A DNA stretch of 64,000 nt from Pseudoxanthomonas wuyuanensis (GTDB lineage Bacteria > Pseudomonadota > Gammaproteobacteria > Xanthomonadales > Xanthomonadaceae): contig NZ_OCND01000008.1 of NCBI RefSeq assembly GCF_900215535.1, positions 62,001 through 126,000 on the forward strand, read 5' to 3'. How positions within the stretch are numbered: position 1 is the stretch's first letter; every line of letters begins with the position of its first letter. The position numbers and the translations under genes were made by a program. This document shows, in pieces, positions 30,085 through 36,218 of this stretch. The notes under the pieces were generated by a model. It ran no database searches. It was not told where the DNA came from and saw only the letters and a program-made list of their open reading frames with translations.

Positions 30085-30789
30085 TCAGCCGGCAGCGAAC
30101 AAATTGCGAAGATCCGCCTCATCCAGCTCCCGCCACCGCCCCGCCGGCAGGTCCCCCAGCTCCAGGCCGCCGATGCGGCTGCGGTGCAGCGCCTCCACAT
30201 GGTTGCCGACGGCGGCGAACATGCGCCGCACCTGGTGGTAGCGGCCTTCGGTCAGGGTCAGCCGGGCGTGGCGCGCGTCGATGGCTTCAAGGCCCGCCGG
30301 CGCCAGCGGGGTCTGCTCGGACTCCAGCATCAGCGTACCGCTGGCGAACAGCGCGGCCTCGTCGCCGCGCAGGTCCTGCGCCAGGGTCGCTTCGTAGACC
30401 TTGGCCAGTTTGGATTTGGGCGAAACGATCCGGTGCAGCAACGCGCCGTCGTCGGTCATCAGCAGCATGCCGCTGGTATTGCGATCCAGCCGGCCCACCG
30501 GCGACAGCAGCGGCGAGCGCAGGCGGAAGCGCGGCGGCAGCAGGTCGTAGATGATGCGGCCGGGGTCCTTGGTCGAGCAGGTATAGCCGACCGGCTTGTG
30601 CAGCAGAATCAGCAGGCCCGGCGGCGGGTCCAGCGGCTCGCCATCGACGCGGATGTTGTCGTGATCGACCGGATCGTCGGCGTACAGCACTTCGCCCTGG
30701 GCATCGGTCACCCGGCCCTCGCGGAACATCGACGCCACCTGCTTGCGGCTGCCATAGCCCAGGTTGGCGATGTGCTTGACGATCTTCAC
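30085..30789 (-). CDS. rsuA: 16S rRNA pseudouridine synthase RsuA-like
   Basis: The 234-residue protein has an N-terminal S4 RNA-binding domain (1-60, VKHIANLGYGSRKQ) and the catalytic motif GRLDRNTSG with D102, the same position as in E. coli RsuA. Family members isomerise uridine 516 of 16S rRNA. RluB/E/F paralogues share the motif, so the exact target uridine is not certain. The start overlaps the rsmC stop by 4 bp, so two small-subunit rRNA modification genes form one operon. Confidence 0.9.
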   Translation of the reverse strand: MKIVKHIANLGYGSRKQVASMFREGRVTDAQGEVLYADDPVDHDNIRVDGEPLDPPPGLLILLHKPVGYTCSTKDPGRIIYDLLPPRFRLRSPLLSPVGRLDRNTSGMLLMTDDGALLHRIVSPKSKLAKVYEATLAQDLRGDEAALFASGTLMLESEQTPLAPAGLEAIDARHARLTLTEGRYHQVRRMFAAVGNHVEALHRSRIGGLELGDLPAGRWRELDEADLRNLFAAG

Positions 30790-31865
30790 CGCGCCGGCCT
30801 CCGGTTGACCGCCGGATTGGCCTTGAGCGCCTCGATCGCCTTGAAACCGTCGCGCTCGGCCAGGACGCGCACCTGCCCGAAACCGGCGTTGAGGGTTTCC
30901 TCATAGGGAAGATGGCGATTGGCCACCAGCCATAGGCGGCCACCGGGCTTGAGCGATTCGGCGGCTACCGCGATGAACCGGCGGCCGATATCGGGGCGGT
31001 CGGCGCGGCTCTGGGTATGGAACGGCGGATTGCTGACGATGAAATCGTAGCGTTGCGGCAATCCGCTGGTGACGTCGTGCCAGCGGTAGTCCACCTGCGC
31101 CAGCGTGGCATGGCCGGAAACATTCTGCCTTGCCAGTTGCAGCGCGCGCGCTTCGGCTTCGTACAGGTCCAGCGCCTGCACCTTCGGGCAGCGCGCCAGC
31201 ACTTCAGCCGACAGATAGCCGTAACCGGCACCGAGATCGGCGCCATGGCCGGCGATATCGGCAGGCAGGTGCTCAGCCAGCAGCGCCGAAGCCGGGTCGA
31301 TGCGATCCCAGGCGAATACCCCCGGCCGGCTGATAAAGCGCCCGCCCAGGATCGGACGCGGCGCGTCCAGCGCCAACCACCTGTCCAGCAGCGCCGCATC
31401 GTGGCTGCCGTCGAGCGGACGCGTCCAGAACACACGGCAATGGTTCTTGCTGAGGCAACCTCCCAGGCCGGCAAGCTGCTTCAGATCGCTTTCGCCCGAC
31501 TTGGCGCCTTCGTTGTTGCCGATGCTGGCGACGACGATGCCGCCAGGAGCGGCCAGCGCAACTGCGCGCGCCAACAATGCACGCGCTTCGTCGCGCTGCC
31601 GGGGCGGCAATACCAGTACCAGCGGATAGCGCGTTGCGGTGGCCGGACTCGCTTCCGGCACTACCTGCAGGCCGGAGCGCTGGAGTTCATCGGCAAACGG
31701 TTTGAAGCTCTGCTCGCAAACCAGTTGCGAAAGCGGAAACTGCCGCAACGCCGCGCCGTCGCGCGCGCGCAGGAACAGCACCGGTCCGTCGGGCCAGCAA
31801 AGAGCGCCGTTGGTAAACGGCAGCAACAGCGAATCCAGTGCGGGGTCGGAATGGGAAGAGGCCAA
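30786..31865 (-). CDS. rsmC: 16S rRNA guanine-N2 methyltransferase RsmC-like
   Basis: The 359-residue protein has the RsmC two-domain layout: a degenerate N-terminal methyltransferase-like domain and a functional C-terminal one with the SAM-binding GADLGAGYGYLS and catalytic VSNPPFHTQ. RsmC methylates G1207 of 16S rRNA. The gene overlaps rsuA by 4 bp, supporting a shared ribosome-maturation role. RlmG is the nearest alternative assignment. Confidence 0.88.
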   Translation of the reverse strand: MASSHSDPALDSLLLPFTNGALCWPDGPVLFLRARDGAALRQFPLSQLVCEQSFKPFADELQRSGLQVVPEASPATATRYPLVLVLPPRQRDEARALLARAVALAAPGGIVVASIGNNEGAKSGESDLKQLAGLGGCLSKNHCRVFWTRPLDGSHDAALLDRWLALDAPRPILGGRFISRPGVFAWDRIDPASALLAEHLPADIAGHGADLGAGYGYLSAEVLARCPKVQALDLYEAEARALQLARQNVSGHATLAQVDYRWHDVTSGLPQRYDFIVSNPPFHTQSRADRPDIGRRFIAVAAESLKPGGRLWLVANRHLPYEETLNAGFGQVRVLAERDGFKAIEALKANPAVNRRPAR

Positions 31866-31989
31866 GGCGCATCACAGGGTTAAAAGCTGGCGACGATTCT
31901 ACCCGCGGCATCGCATACGCAGCTCACCGCGCGCTTGGCGACGCAATCCGACCGCTGGTCGGGATCGCGATACCGTTGTTAAAAAATAG
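31866..31989. other. Divergent intergenic segment
   Basis: About 120 bp between the rsmC start and the putative leader promoter. I see no coding sequence. It presumably contains the rsmC promoter on the minus strand; a TTGTTA at 31976-31981 on the plus strand is followed 17 bp later by only a weak -10. Confidence 0.35.
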
Positions 31990-32018
31990 TTGCGCAAACA
32001 AAACAACCCGCGTATCGT
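31990..32018 (+). promoter_or_regulatory. Possible promoter of the 41-codon leader
   Basis: TTGCGC (31990-31995), 17 bp, TATCGT (32013-32018). Transcription would start near 32025. A small GC hairpin with seven T residues (CGCCC ctgc GGGCG, then TTTTTTT, 32029-32050) follows almost at once; it resembles a terminator but would be at the very 5-prime end of the RNA. Confidence 0.35.
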
Positions 32019-32069
32019 GCGCGGCCTTCGCCCCTGCGGGCGGTTTTTTTCCAGTATCGAAATCAATCC

Positions 32070-32195
32070 ATGAAACCGAACTTCGTCACCGCGATCCTGT
32101 TTGCCCTGTGGCCACGCCACGGCGCGGATGCGCGTGCGCGGCAGTCCTGCCTGCGCGGCGAACGCAACCGGTACCTGGACACCTGCTACGGCTGA
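32070..32195 (+). CDS. Putative 41-residue leader peptide or small protein
   Basis: A short frame beginning ATG AAA CCG AAC and ending TGC TAC GGC TGA encodes 41 residues with six to eight arginines and two cysteines (C27, C39). There is no strong Shine-Dalgarno. Its stop codon is 8 nt before a hairpin set with attenuator architecture ending in nine T residues. It could be a leader peptide whose translation controls readthrough, or a stand-alone small protein. No homologue is recognised by eye. Confidence 0.4.
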   Translation: MKPNFVTAILFALWPRHGADARARQSCLRGERNRYLDTCYG

Positions 32196-32202
32196 ACTCC
32201 CT

Positions 32203-32277
32203 GGGAGATCGGCCACCCCGATCTCCCGAGGCAACGCGAACGCCCTCGGGTCGCAAGTCCCGGGGGCGTTTTTTTTT
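32203..32277 (+). promoter_or_regulatory. Attenuator-like set of mutually exclusive hairpins with intrinsic terminator
   Basis: Segment 1 GGGAGATCGG (32203-32212) pairs perfectly with segment 2 CCGATCTCCC (32218-32227). Segment 2-3 alternative: CCCGAGG (32225-32231) pairs perfectly with CCTCGGG (32244-32250). Terminator: 32239-32250 pairs with 32259-32270 (12 bp, one T-G pair), followed by T residues to 32277. The overlap makes 2:3 an antiterminator against both 1:2 and 3:4, the classical attenuator layout. Confidence 0.65.
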
Positions 32278-32814
32278 GGCGTTCGCAAGGGATGCGCATG
32301 CATCGAAAGAGTTCAGCCAGTCCAATCAACGGAATCCAGTTTCCGCCCTGAGAGCCTGGTCGCGATTCTGGTGAAGTCGCGCCGGGAACTGCCGGCATGC
32401 AGGACAAGGAAGAGCGAGGGAGCGTATGCCGATACGCGACTGAGCGATGACGCCGGCCTGCGTGGCGGCAGACCCGGCCCGCAGGGTGGTCGCAAAGCGA
32501 CCACGCGATTGCGCCAGAGTCGCAGGCTCTCCCGCCTCCGGTGTGCCTGAGCGCCTGCCGAAGCAGAGGCGCAGCGGCAACGGGCGCAATGCGCCGCGTT
32601 GTGATGCTTCGACGCGAGCGGCGCGAATGGATTGGCGAAGAGATAGGGCGCGTTGCGCCTACATGCATTGCCGGTTGGCGACAGCCGGCAATACGGAGCA
32701 TCGATCGAACACGTTTCAGCGGTGCGGGTTCCCGCTTTCGCGGAGCGGGCCCGTCCGGTGCGCGCGGCGCTGCCGTGGCGTATGCCGAGACGTGGGAGAA
32801 GGTGTTTCGCGAGC
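32278..32814 (+). other. Hairpin-rich noncoding region upstream of the tRNA-like elements
   Basis: No credible protein gene is seen in these 537 bp. They hold many short perfect hairpins: GCGTAT-GCCG-ATACGC (32422-32437), CCTGCG/CGCAGG (32457-32485), GTGGTCGC-AAA-GCGACCAC (32486-32504), GGCGC-aat-GCGCC (32584-32595), GGCGC-gtt-GCGCC (32647-32659), TTGCCGG/CCGGCAA (32668-32691) and CCCGCT/AGCGGG (32731-32749). Density and spacing suggest a structured RNA, or the precursor part of the downstream RNA array. The promoter of the array is not identified. Confidence 0.45.
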
Positions 32815-32883
32815 GGACGAAAGCTCAGCGGTCGAGCAGCGGCGAAAGCCGTTGGCGCCGGTTCGAATCCGGTTCGTCCACCA
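32815..32883 (+). ncRNA. Anticodon-less tRNA-like RNA with encoded CCA
   Basis: These 69 nt fold as a cloverleaf. Acceptor GGACGAA (32815-32821) pairs perfectly with TTCGTCC (32873-32879), then discriminator A and CCA. D-stem GCTC/GAGC (32823-32826, 32834-32837) closes a 7-nt loop with GG. The anticodon position has a 5-bp stem GCGGC/GCCGT capped by a GAAA tetraloop (32844-32847) instead of a 7-nt anticodon loop. The variable loop is 5 nt. The T arm is CCGG-TTCGAAT-CCGG with a normal T loop but only 4 bp. It cannot decode a codon, but should look like tRNA to RNase P, CCA and T-loop-binding enzymes. The slipin and rtcB genes follow on the same strand. Confidence 0.7.
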
Positions 32884-32956
32884 CTGGATAGCTCAGTTGG
32901 GTAGAGCAGCAGATTTCTAATCTGTCGGTCGCGGGTTCGACTCCCGCTCCAAACCA
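32884..32956 (+). tRNA. Degenerate tRNA-Arg(UCU)-like element with shortened acceptor stem
   Basis: It begins directly after the CCA of the preceding element. D arm GCTC/GAGC (32891-32894, 32904-32907), anticodon arm GCAGA-TTTCTAA-TCTGT (32909-32925) with anticodon TCT, 5-nt variable loop, and T arm GCGGG-TTCGACT-CCCGC (32931-32947) are all canonical. The acceptor is not: CTGGA (32884-32888) faces TCCAA (32948-32952), giving 4 pairs and a C/A mismatch, before ACCA (32953-32956). A standard 7-bp register gives only 4 of 7 pairs. It may be a decaying tRNA gene or a deliberate mimic. Confidence 0.65.
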
Positions 32957-33037
32957 TGACCTGTCACGTCATGACACAGGGACGAAAGTCCCAACCAGGA
33001 AACGCCCCATGCGGCGTTCCGTATCCGCGCAACGGAA
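32955..33037 (+). ncRNA. Series of small hairpins following the tRNA-like elements
   Basis: In order: CATGAC/GTCATG (32955-32960 with 32968-32973); GGGAC-GAAA-GTCCC (32979-32992); AACGCC/GGCGTT (33001-33006 with 33013-33018); TTCCGT/ACGGAA (33017-33022 with 33032-33037). The GAAA hairpin repeats the loop seen in the anticodon-less element. They look like a continuation of a structured transcript; no protein is encoded. Confidence 0.45.
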
Positions 33038-33214
33038 TGTGCGGCACGGAGCAAGGCAGCGGCGGTGCGGCCGCAGCCGCGTCCCGGATGCGGGCGGAAC
33101 GGTATCGAAGTCGTCGCGGTGGAGTATCGCCGCATCGACGGGCATGCCGGACTCCCCGCGGACGGCGCGCGATAGCCGCCGCATCGGCGTCAAGGGGCGT
33201 TTCCGCCTTTTCGA

Positions 33215-33327
33215 CCCCTCCCCTTGCGAAGGCAGGGGGAGGTTGGGAAGGGGTGCCGTCGAATCAGGCATGCGCCTGCGACCACGCAACCCCTCCCCCA
33301 ACCCTTCCCTGCCTTCGCAGGGGAGGG
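33215..33327. repeat. About 40-nt near-perfect inverted repeat of CCCTCCCC...GCGAAGGCAGGG type
   Basis: Left arm 33215-33254 and right arm 33288-33327 are complementary with a few mismatches, separated by 33 bp. The core CTGCCTTCGCAGGGG is an intergenic repeat type seen in this family and partly also at 18.5 kb. It lies about 75 bp upstream of the slipin start; apart from it, 33038-33403 contains no gene I can identify. Confidence 0.75.
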
Positions 33328-33403
33328 AGCTACGCGGCAACCGATCCGCCGCGGGCAGCTTCAGCCAACGGATCGGACCACCAGAGCCAACAAGGAGATA
33401 ACC

Positions 33404-34528
33404 ATGTTCTGGACCAAGAGGGTCGTGATCGGCGACGGCGAGCGCGGCCTGGTATTTCGCAACCGTCGCTTCGAGCGCGTGCTCGCGCCGGGCGTCCACA
33501 AGCTGTTCGATCCGCTGAACCGGATCGCCGTGGTTGTGCACGCCATCGCCAGGCCCGAATACGCCGGCAACGACGCCGACGTCTTGATTGCGCTGATAGG
33601 CGCCGACCTGTCCGCGCACTTCACGCTGGCCGATACCGGCATGCAGCAGGTCGGCCTGGTGTCGAAGAACGGCAAGCTTGAGGACGTGCTGGCGCCGGGT
33701 ACCCGCAAGCTGTACTGGCGGGGCGTGGTGCAGGTGGACGTGCGGATGGTGTCGCTGGCCGACTCGCTGGAAGTCGAGGTGGCCGTGGTCAAGCGCCTGC
33801 GTCAGCTCGGTTCGCTGGCCAAGGTCGCCGTGGCGGTGGACGTGCCGATGGAATCGGCCGGCCTGCTGTTCATCGACGGCAAGCTGGTGCGCACGCTGGG
33901 CGCGGGTGCGTACGCTTTCTGGAATTTCCAGAAGAACGTATTCGCCGAAGTGATCGACCTGCGCGTGCAGTCGCTGGAAGTCTCCGGCCAGGAATTGCTG
34001 ACCAGGGACAAGGTGTCGCTGCGCGTCAACCTGGCCGCCAGCATGCGCGTGACCGACCCGGTCGCCGCGCGTACCCAGGTGGCCAAGTACGGCGATCACC
34101 TGTACCGCGAGCTGCAGTACGGCCTGCGCAAGGCGGTTTCCGCCAAGACGCTGGACGAACTGCTGGGCGACAAGGCATCGCTGGACGCCGACATCTTCGC
34201 CTACGTGCGTGGCCAGCTGGCCGGCCTGGGTGTGGAGGTGCTGGGCGTGGGCGTGAAGGACGTGATCCTGCCGGGCGAGATGAAGGACATCCTCAACGGC
34301 GTGGTGCAGGCGGAGAAGACGGCCCAGGCCAACGTGATCCGCCGCCGCGAGGAAGCCAACGCCACGCGTTCGCTGCTCAACACCGCCAGGTTGATCGAGG
34401 AAAGCCCGGTACTGATGCGCCTGAAGGAACTGGAAGCGCTGGAGAAGATCACCGAGAGGATCGACAAGCTGACCGTGTTCGGCGGCCTGGATGGCGTGCT
34501 GAAGCAGTTGGTGAGTTTGAAGCAATAG
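33404..34528 (+). CDS. Slipin / SPFH (band 7) domain protein
   Basis: The 374-residue protein has an N-terminal part MFWTKRVVIGDGERGLVF, a second segment with SPFH features around 110-270 (ALGVEVLGVGVKDVILPGEMKDILN-type ending), and a C-terminal helix with EKTAQANVIRRREEANATR, typical of slipins. No clear N-terminal membrane helix is visible, so membrane association may be peripheral. AAGGAG precedes the ATG. The gene is followed by rtcB on the same strand, a pairing seen in bacterial RNA-repair loci. SPFH proteins form oligomeric scaffolds on membranes. Confidence 0.85.
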   Translation: MFWTKRVVIGDGERGLVFRNRRFERVLAPGVHKLFDPLNRIAVVVHAIARPEYAGNDADVLIALIGADLSAHFTLADTGMQQVGLVSKNGKLEDVLAPGTRKLYWRGVVQVDVRMVSLADSLEVEVAVVKRLRQLGSLAKVAVAVDVPMESAGLLFIDGKLVRTLGAGAYAFWNFQKNVFAEVIDLRVQSLEVSGQELLTRDKVSLRVNLAASMRVTDPVAARTQVAKYGDHLYRELQYGLRKAVSAKTLDELLGDKASLDADIFAYVRGQLAGLGVEVLGVGVKDVILPGEMKDILNGVVQAEKTAQANVIRRREEANATRSLLNTARLIEESPVLMRLKELEALEKITERIDKLTVFGGLDGVLKQLVSLKQ

Positions 34529-34531
34529 CAC

Positions 34532-34579
34532 CTGCCCCTTCCCCGCTCACCCCGCGTGAACGGGAGAGGGGGCAGTTTT
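34532..34579 (+). terminator. Terminator-like hairpin between slipin and rtcB
   Basis: CTGCCCCTTC (34532-34541) pairs with GAGAGGGGGCAG (34564-34575) with one wobble, and the stem is followed by TTTT (34576-34579). It would partially terminate transcription before rtcB or process the mRNA, giving less rtcB than slipin. Confidence 0.5.
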
Positions 34580-34601
34580 GACAGCAACGGAAGAAAACAT
34601 C

Positions 34602-35822
34602 ATGAACGCACAGAATTTCGAACTGCTGCACGCCGAAGGCAGCGCCACGCCGATCAAGGGCTGGGTGCGCGGCGTGCCGCTGGAAGCGCAGGCGCACGAG
34701 CAATTGCGCAATATCGCTTCCATTCCCTTCGTCGGGCCGTGGGTGGCGGTGATGCCGGACGTGCACCTGGGCAAGGGCGCCACCGTGGGTTCGGTGATTC
34801 CGACCCGCGGTGCGATCATTCCGGCCGCGGTTGGCGTGGACATAGGTTGCGGCATGGCTGCGGTGCGCACCACGCTGCGCGCCAGCGACCTGCCCGACAA
34901 CCTGGCGCAGTTGCGCAACAGCATCGAGCGCAGCGTGCCGGTCGGCAACGGCCGTGGCGGCGAACACCGCAAGCTGCCGGACAGCATCCAGACCCGTATC
35001 GCCGAATCCGGACTGGTGCCGCGGCTGGAGGCGATCAAGGCCAGGCACCGCCGCATCCGCACCGACAAGCTGGACTGCCAGATCGGCACGCTGGGCGGCG
35101 GCAACCACTTCATCGAGATCTGTCTGGACGAGACCGATGCGGTGTGGGTGATGCTGCACAGCGGATCGCGCGGCACCGGCAATCTGATCGGCACTTACTT
35201 CATCGAGCGGGCGCGCGAGCAACTGGCGCACCGTGTGCTGGGTTTCCACCTGCCGGACAAGGACCTGGCCTTCTTCATGGAAGGCGAGCCGCTGTTCGAG
35301 GACTATGTGGAAGCGGTTTCGTGGGCGCAGGACTACGCCCGCGCCAACCGCGAGGCGATGATGGCGCGGGTGCTGGCGGAGATGCGCCACCGCTTGCCGA
35401 AGTTCCAGTTGGAGAAGCTGGCGGTCAACTGCCACCACAACTACGTGCAGAAGGAAACGCACGGCGGCGAGGAACTGCTGGTCACCCGCAAGGGCGCGGT
35501 CAGCGCGCGCGCAGGCGAGCTGGGCATCATCCCGGGCAGCATGGGCACGCGCAGCTATATCGTGCGCGGCAAGGGCAATGCGGACAGCTTCCACAGCTGC
35601 AGCCACGGCGCCGGCCGCGTGATGAGCCGTACCGCCGCGCGCCAGCAGATCACCTTGCAGCAGCACCGCGAAGCCACCGCGCATGTGGAGTGCCGCAAGG
35701 ACGCGGCGGTCATCGACGAATCGCCGGCCGCCTACAAGCCGATCGATGCGGTGATGGCTGCGCAGAGCGATCTGGTGGAAGTGGTGCACACGCTGCGCCA
35801 GGTGGTCTGCATCAAGGGGTGA
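34602..35822 (+). CDS. rtcB: RtcB-family RNA ligase
   Basis: The 406-residue protein carries the RtcB signature residues: MPDVHLGKG (51-59), GVDIGCGM with metal-ligand cysteine C83, GGGNHFIEI, HSGSRG, GSMGTRSYIVRG and SCSHGAGRVMSR with the guanylylated histidine. It ligates RNA 2,3-cyclic phosphate or 3-phosphate ends to 5-OH ends using GTP and Mn. Length about 406 fits the shorter bacterial RtcB branch. The ATG at 34602 has GGAAG 12 nt upstream. No rtcA or rtcR is present in the window. Context with slipin and tRNA mimics points to repair of cleaved tRNAs. Confidence 0.94.
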   Translation: MNAQNFELLHAEGSATPIKGWVRGVPLEAQAHEQLRNIASIPFVGPWVAVMPDVHLGKGATVGSVIPTRGAIIPAAVGVDIGCGMAAVRTTLRASDLPDNLAQLRNSIERSVPVGNGRGGEHRKLPDSIQTRIAESGLVPRLEAIKARHRRIRTDKLDCQIGTLGGGNHFIEICLDETDAVWVMLHSGSRGTGNLIGTYFIERAREQLAHRVLGFHLPDKDLAFFMEGEPLFEDYVEAVSWAQDYARANREAMMARVLAEMRHRLPKFQLEKLAVNCHHNYVQKETHGGEELLVTRKGAVSARAGELGIIPGSMGTRSYIVRGKGNADSFHSCSHGAGRVMSRTAARQQITLQQHREATAHVECRKDAAVIDESPAAYKPIDAVMAAQSDLVEVVHTLRQVVCIKG

Positions 35823-35867
35823 GACAAGGCACGCTTTGCCCGGCACCGCCGCGCAGCCTTGGCGAAC

Positions 35868-35993
35868 GCCCGGCCATGGATGGCCGGGCCGGGCTTTCCG
35901 ACGCCGCCGACGTTGCGCCAGGGACGGCAACGCGACACCGCCCAGAAGATGTCCAACCTGCCAGCCGCCCGGCAACGGGCGGTTCTTTTTTTT
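35868..35993 (+). terminator. Hairpins and intrinsic terminator after rtcB
   Basis: A 10-bp stem GCCCGGCCAT/ATGGCCGGGC (35868-35889) is followed about 75 bp later by CCGCCCG-GCAA-CGGGCGG (35965-35982), a GNRA-capped stem with a TTCTTTTTTTT tail. The second is a strong Rho-independent terminator for the slipin-rtcB transcript. Confidence 0.85.
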
Positions 35994-36002
35994 TCCGCCC
36001 CC

Positions 36003-36025
36003 GTAGGAGCGACGTAAGTCGCGAT
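36003..36025. repeat. REP element
   Basis: GTAGGAGCGACGTAAGTCGC followed by GAT, a single REP copy right after the rtcB terminator. Confidence 0.8.
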
Positions 36026-36118
36026 GGCGCCCCGATAGCCGTTGTGCGCACGATGAAGAGCGCGCCGCAGCACGCGCCGGATGGCGAACAGTCAAGTTTC
36101 GCCATCCGGGCTTTTCCC

Positions 36119-36206
36119 TGTAGGAGTGGTGCCGGCATGCCGGCACCGGTAAGTCGCGATGAGGCTTTCCCATGAAAGCTTCATCGCGACTTACGTCGCT
36201 CCTACA
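36119..36206. repeat. REP pair with an inserted palindrome in one copy
   Basis: The left copy is interrupted: TGTAGGAGTG is followed by the palindrome GTGCCGGCATGCCGGCAC (36129-36147 region) before GTAAGTCGCGATGA resumes. The right copy (36182-36206, TCATCGCGACTTACGTCGCT onward) is a normal inverted REP. It lies just beyond the ABC permease stop. Confidence 0.75.
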
Positions 36207-36218
36207 GGGTGAGAACCC

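Noticed and set aside
32815-32883. Reading the first tRNA-like element as tmRNA or an ordinary tRNA
   Set aside because: tmRNA would need a tag-coding region and pseudoknots between the acceptor halves, which are only 51 nt apart here. No 7-nt anticodon loop can be drawn without breaking the GCGGC/GCCGT stem.
32313-32957. 214-codon minus-strand frame across the tRNA-like region
   Set aside because: It runs antisense through both tRNA-like elements and the hairpin region; composition is arginine/alanine/proline-rich with no recognisable domain.
33034-33060. Sigma-54-like site (GCGGCACGGAGCAAGGCA) upstream of slipin-rtcB
   Set aside because: The -24 half matches well and rtcBA operons elsewhere use sigma-54 with RtcR, but the -12 half lacks TTGC and the GG to GC spacing is one base too long. 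No rtcR gene is in the window.
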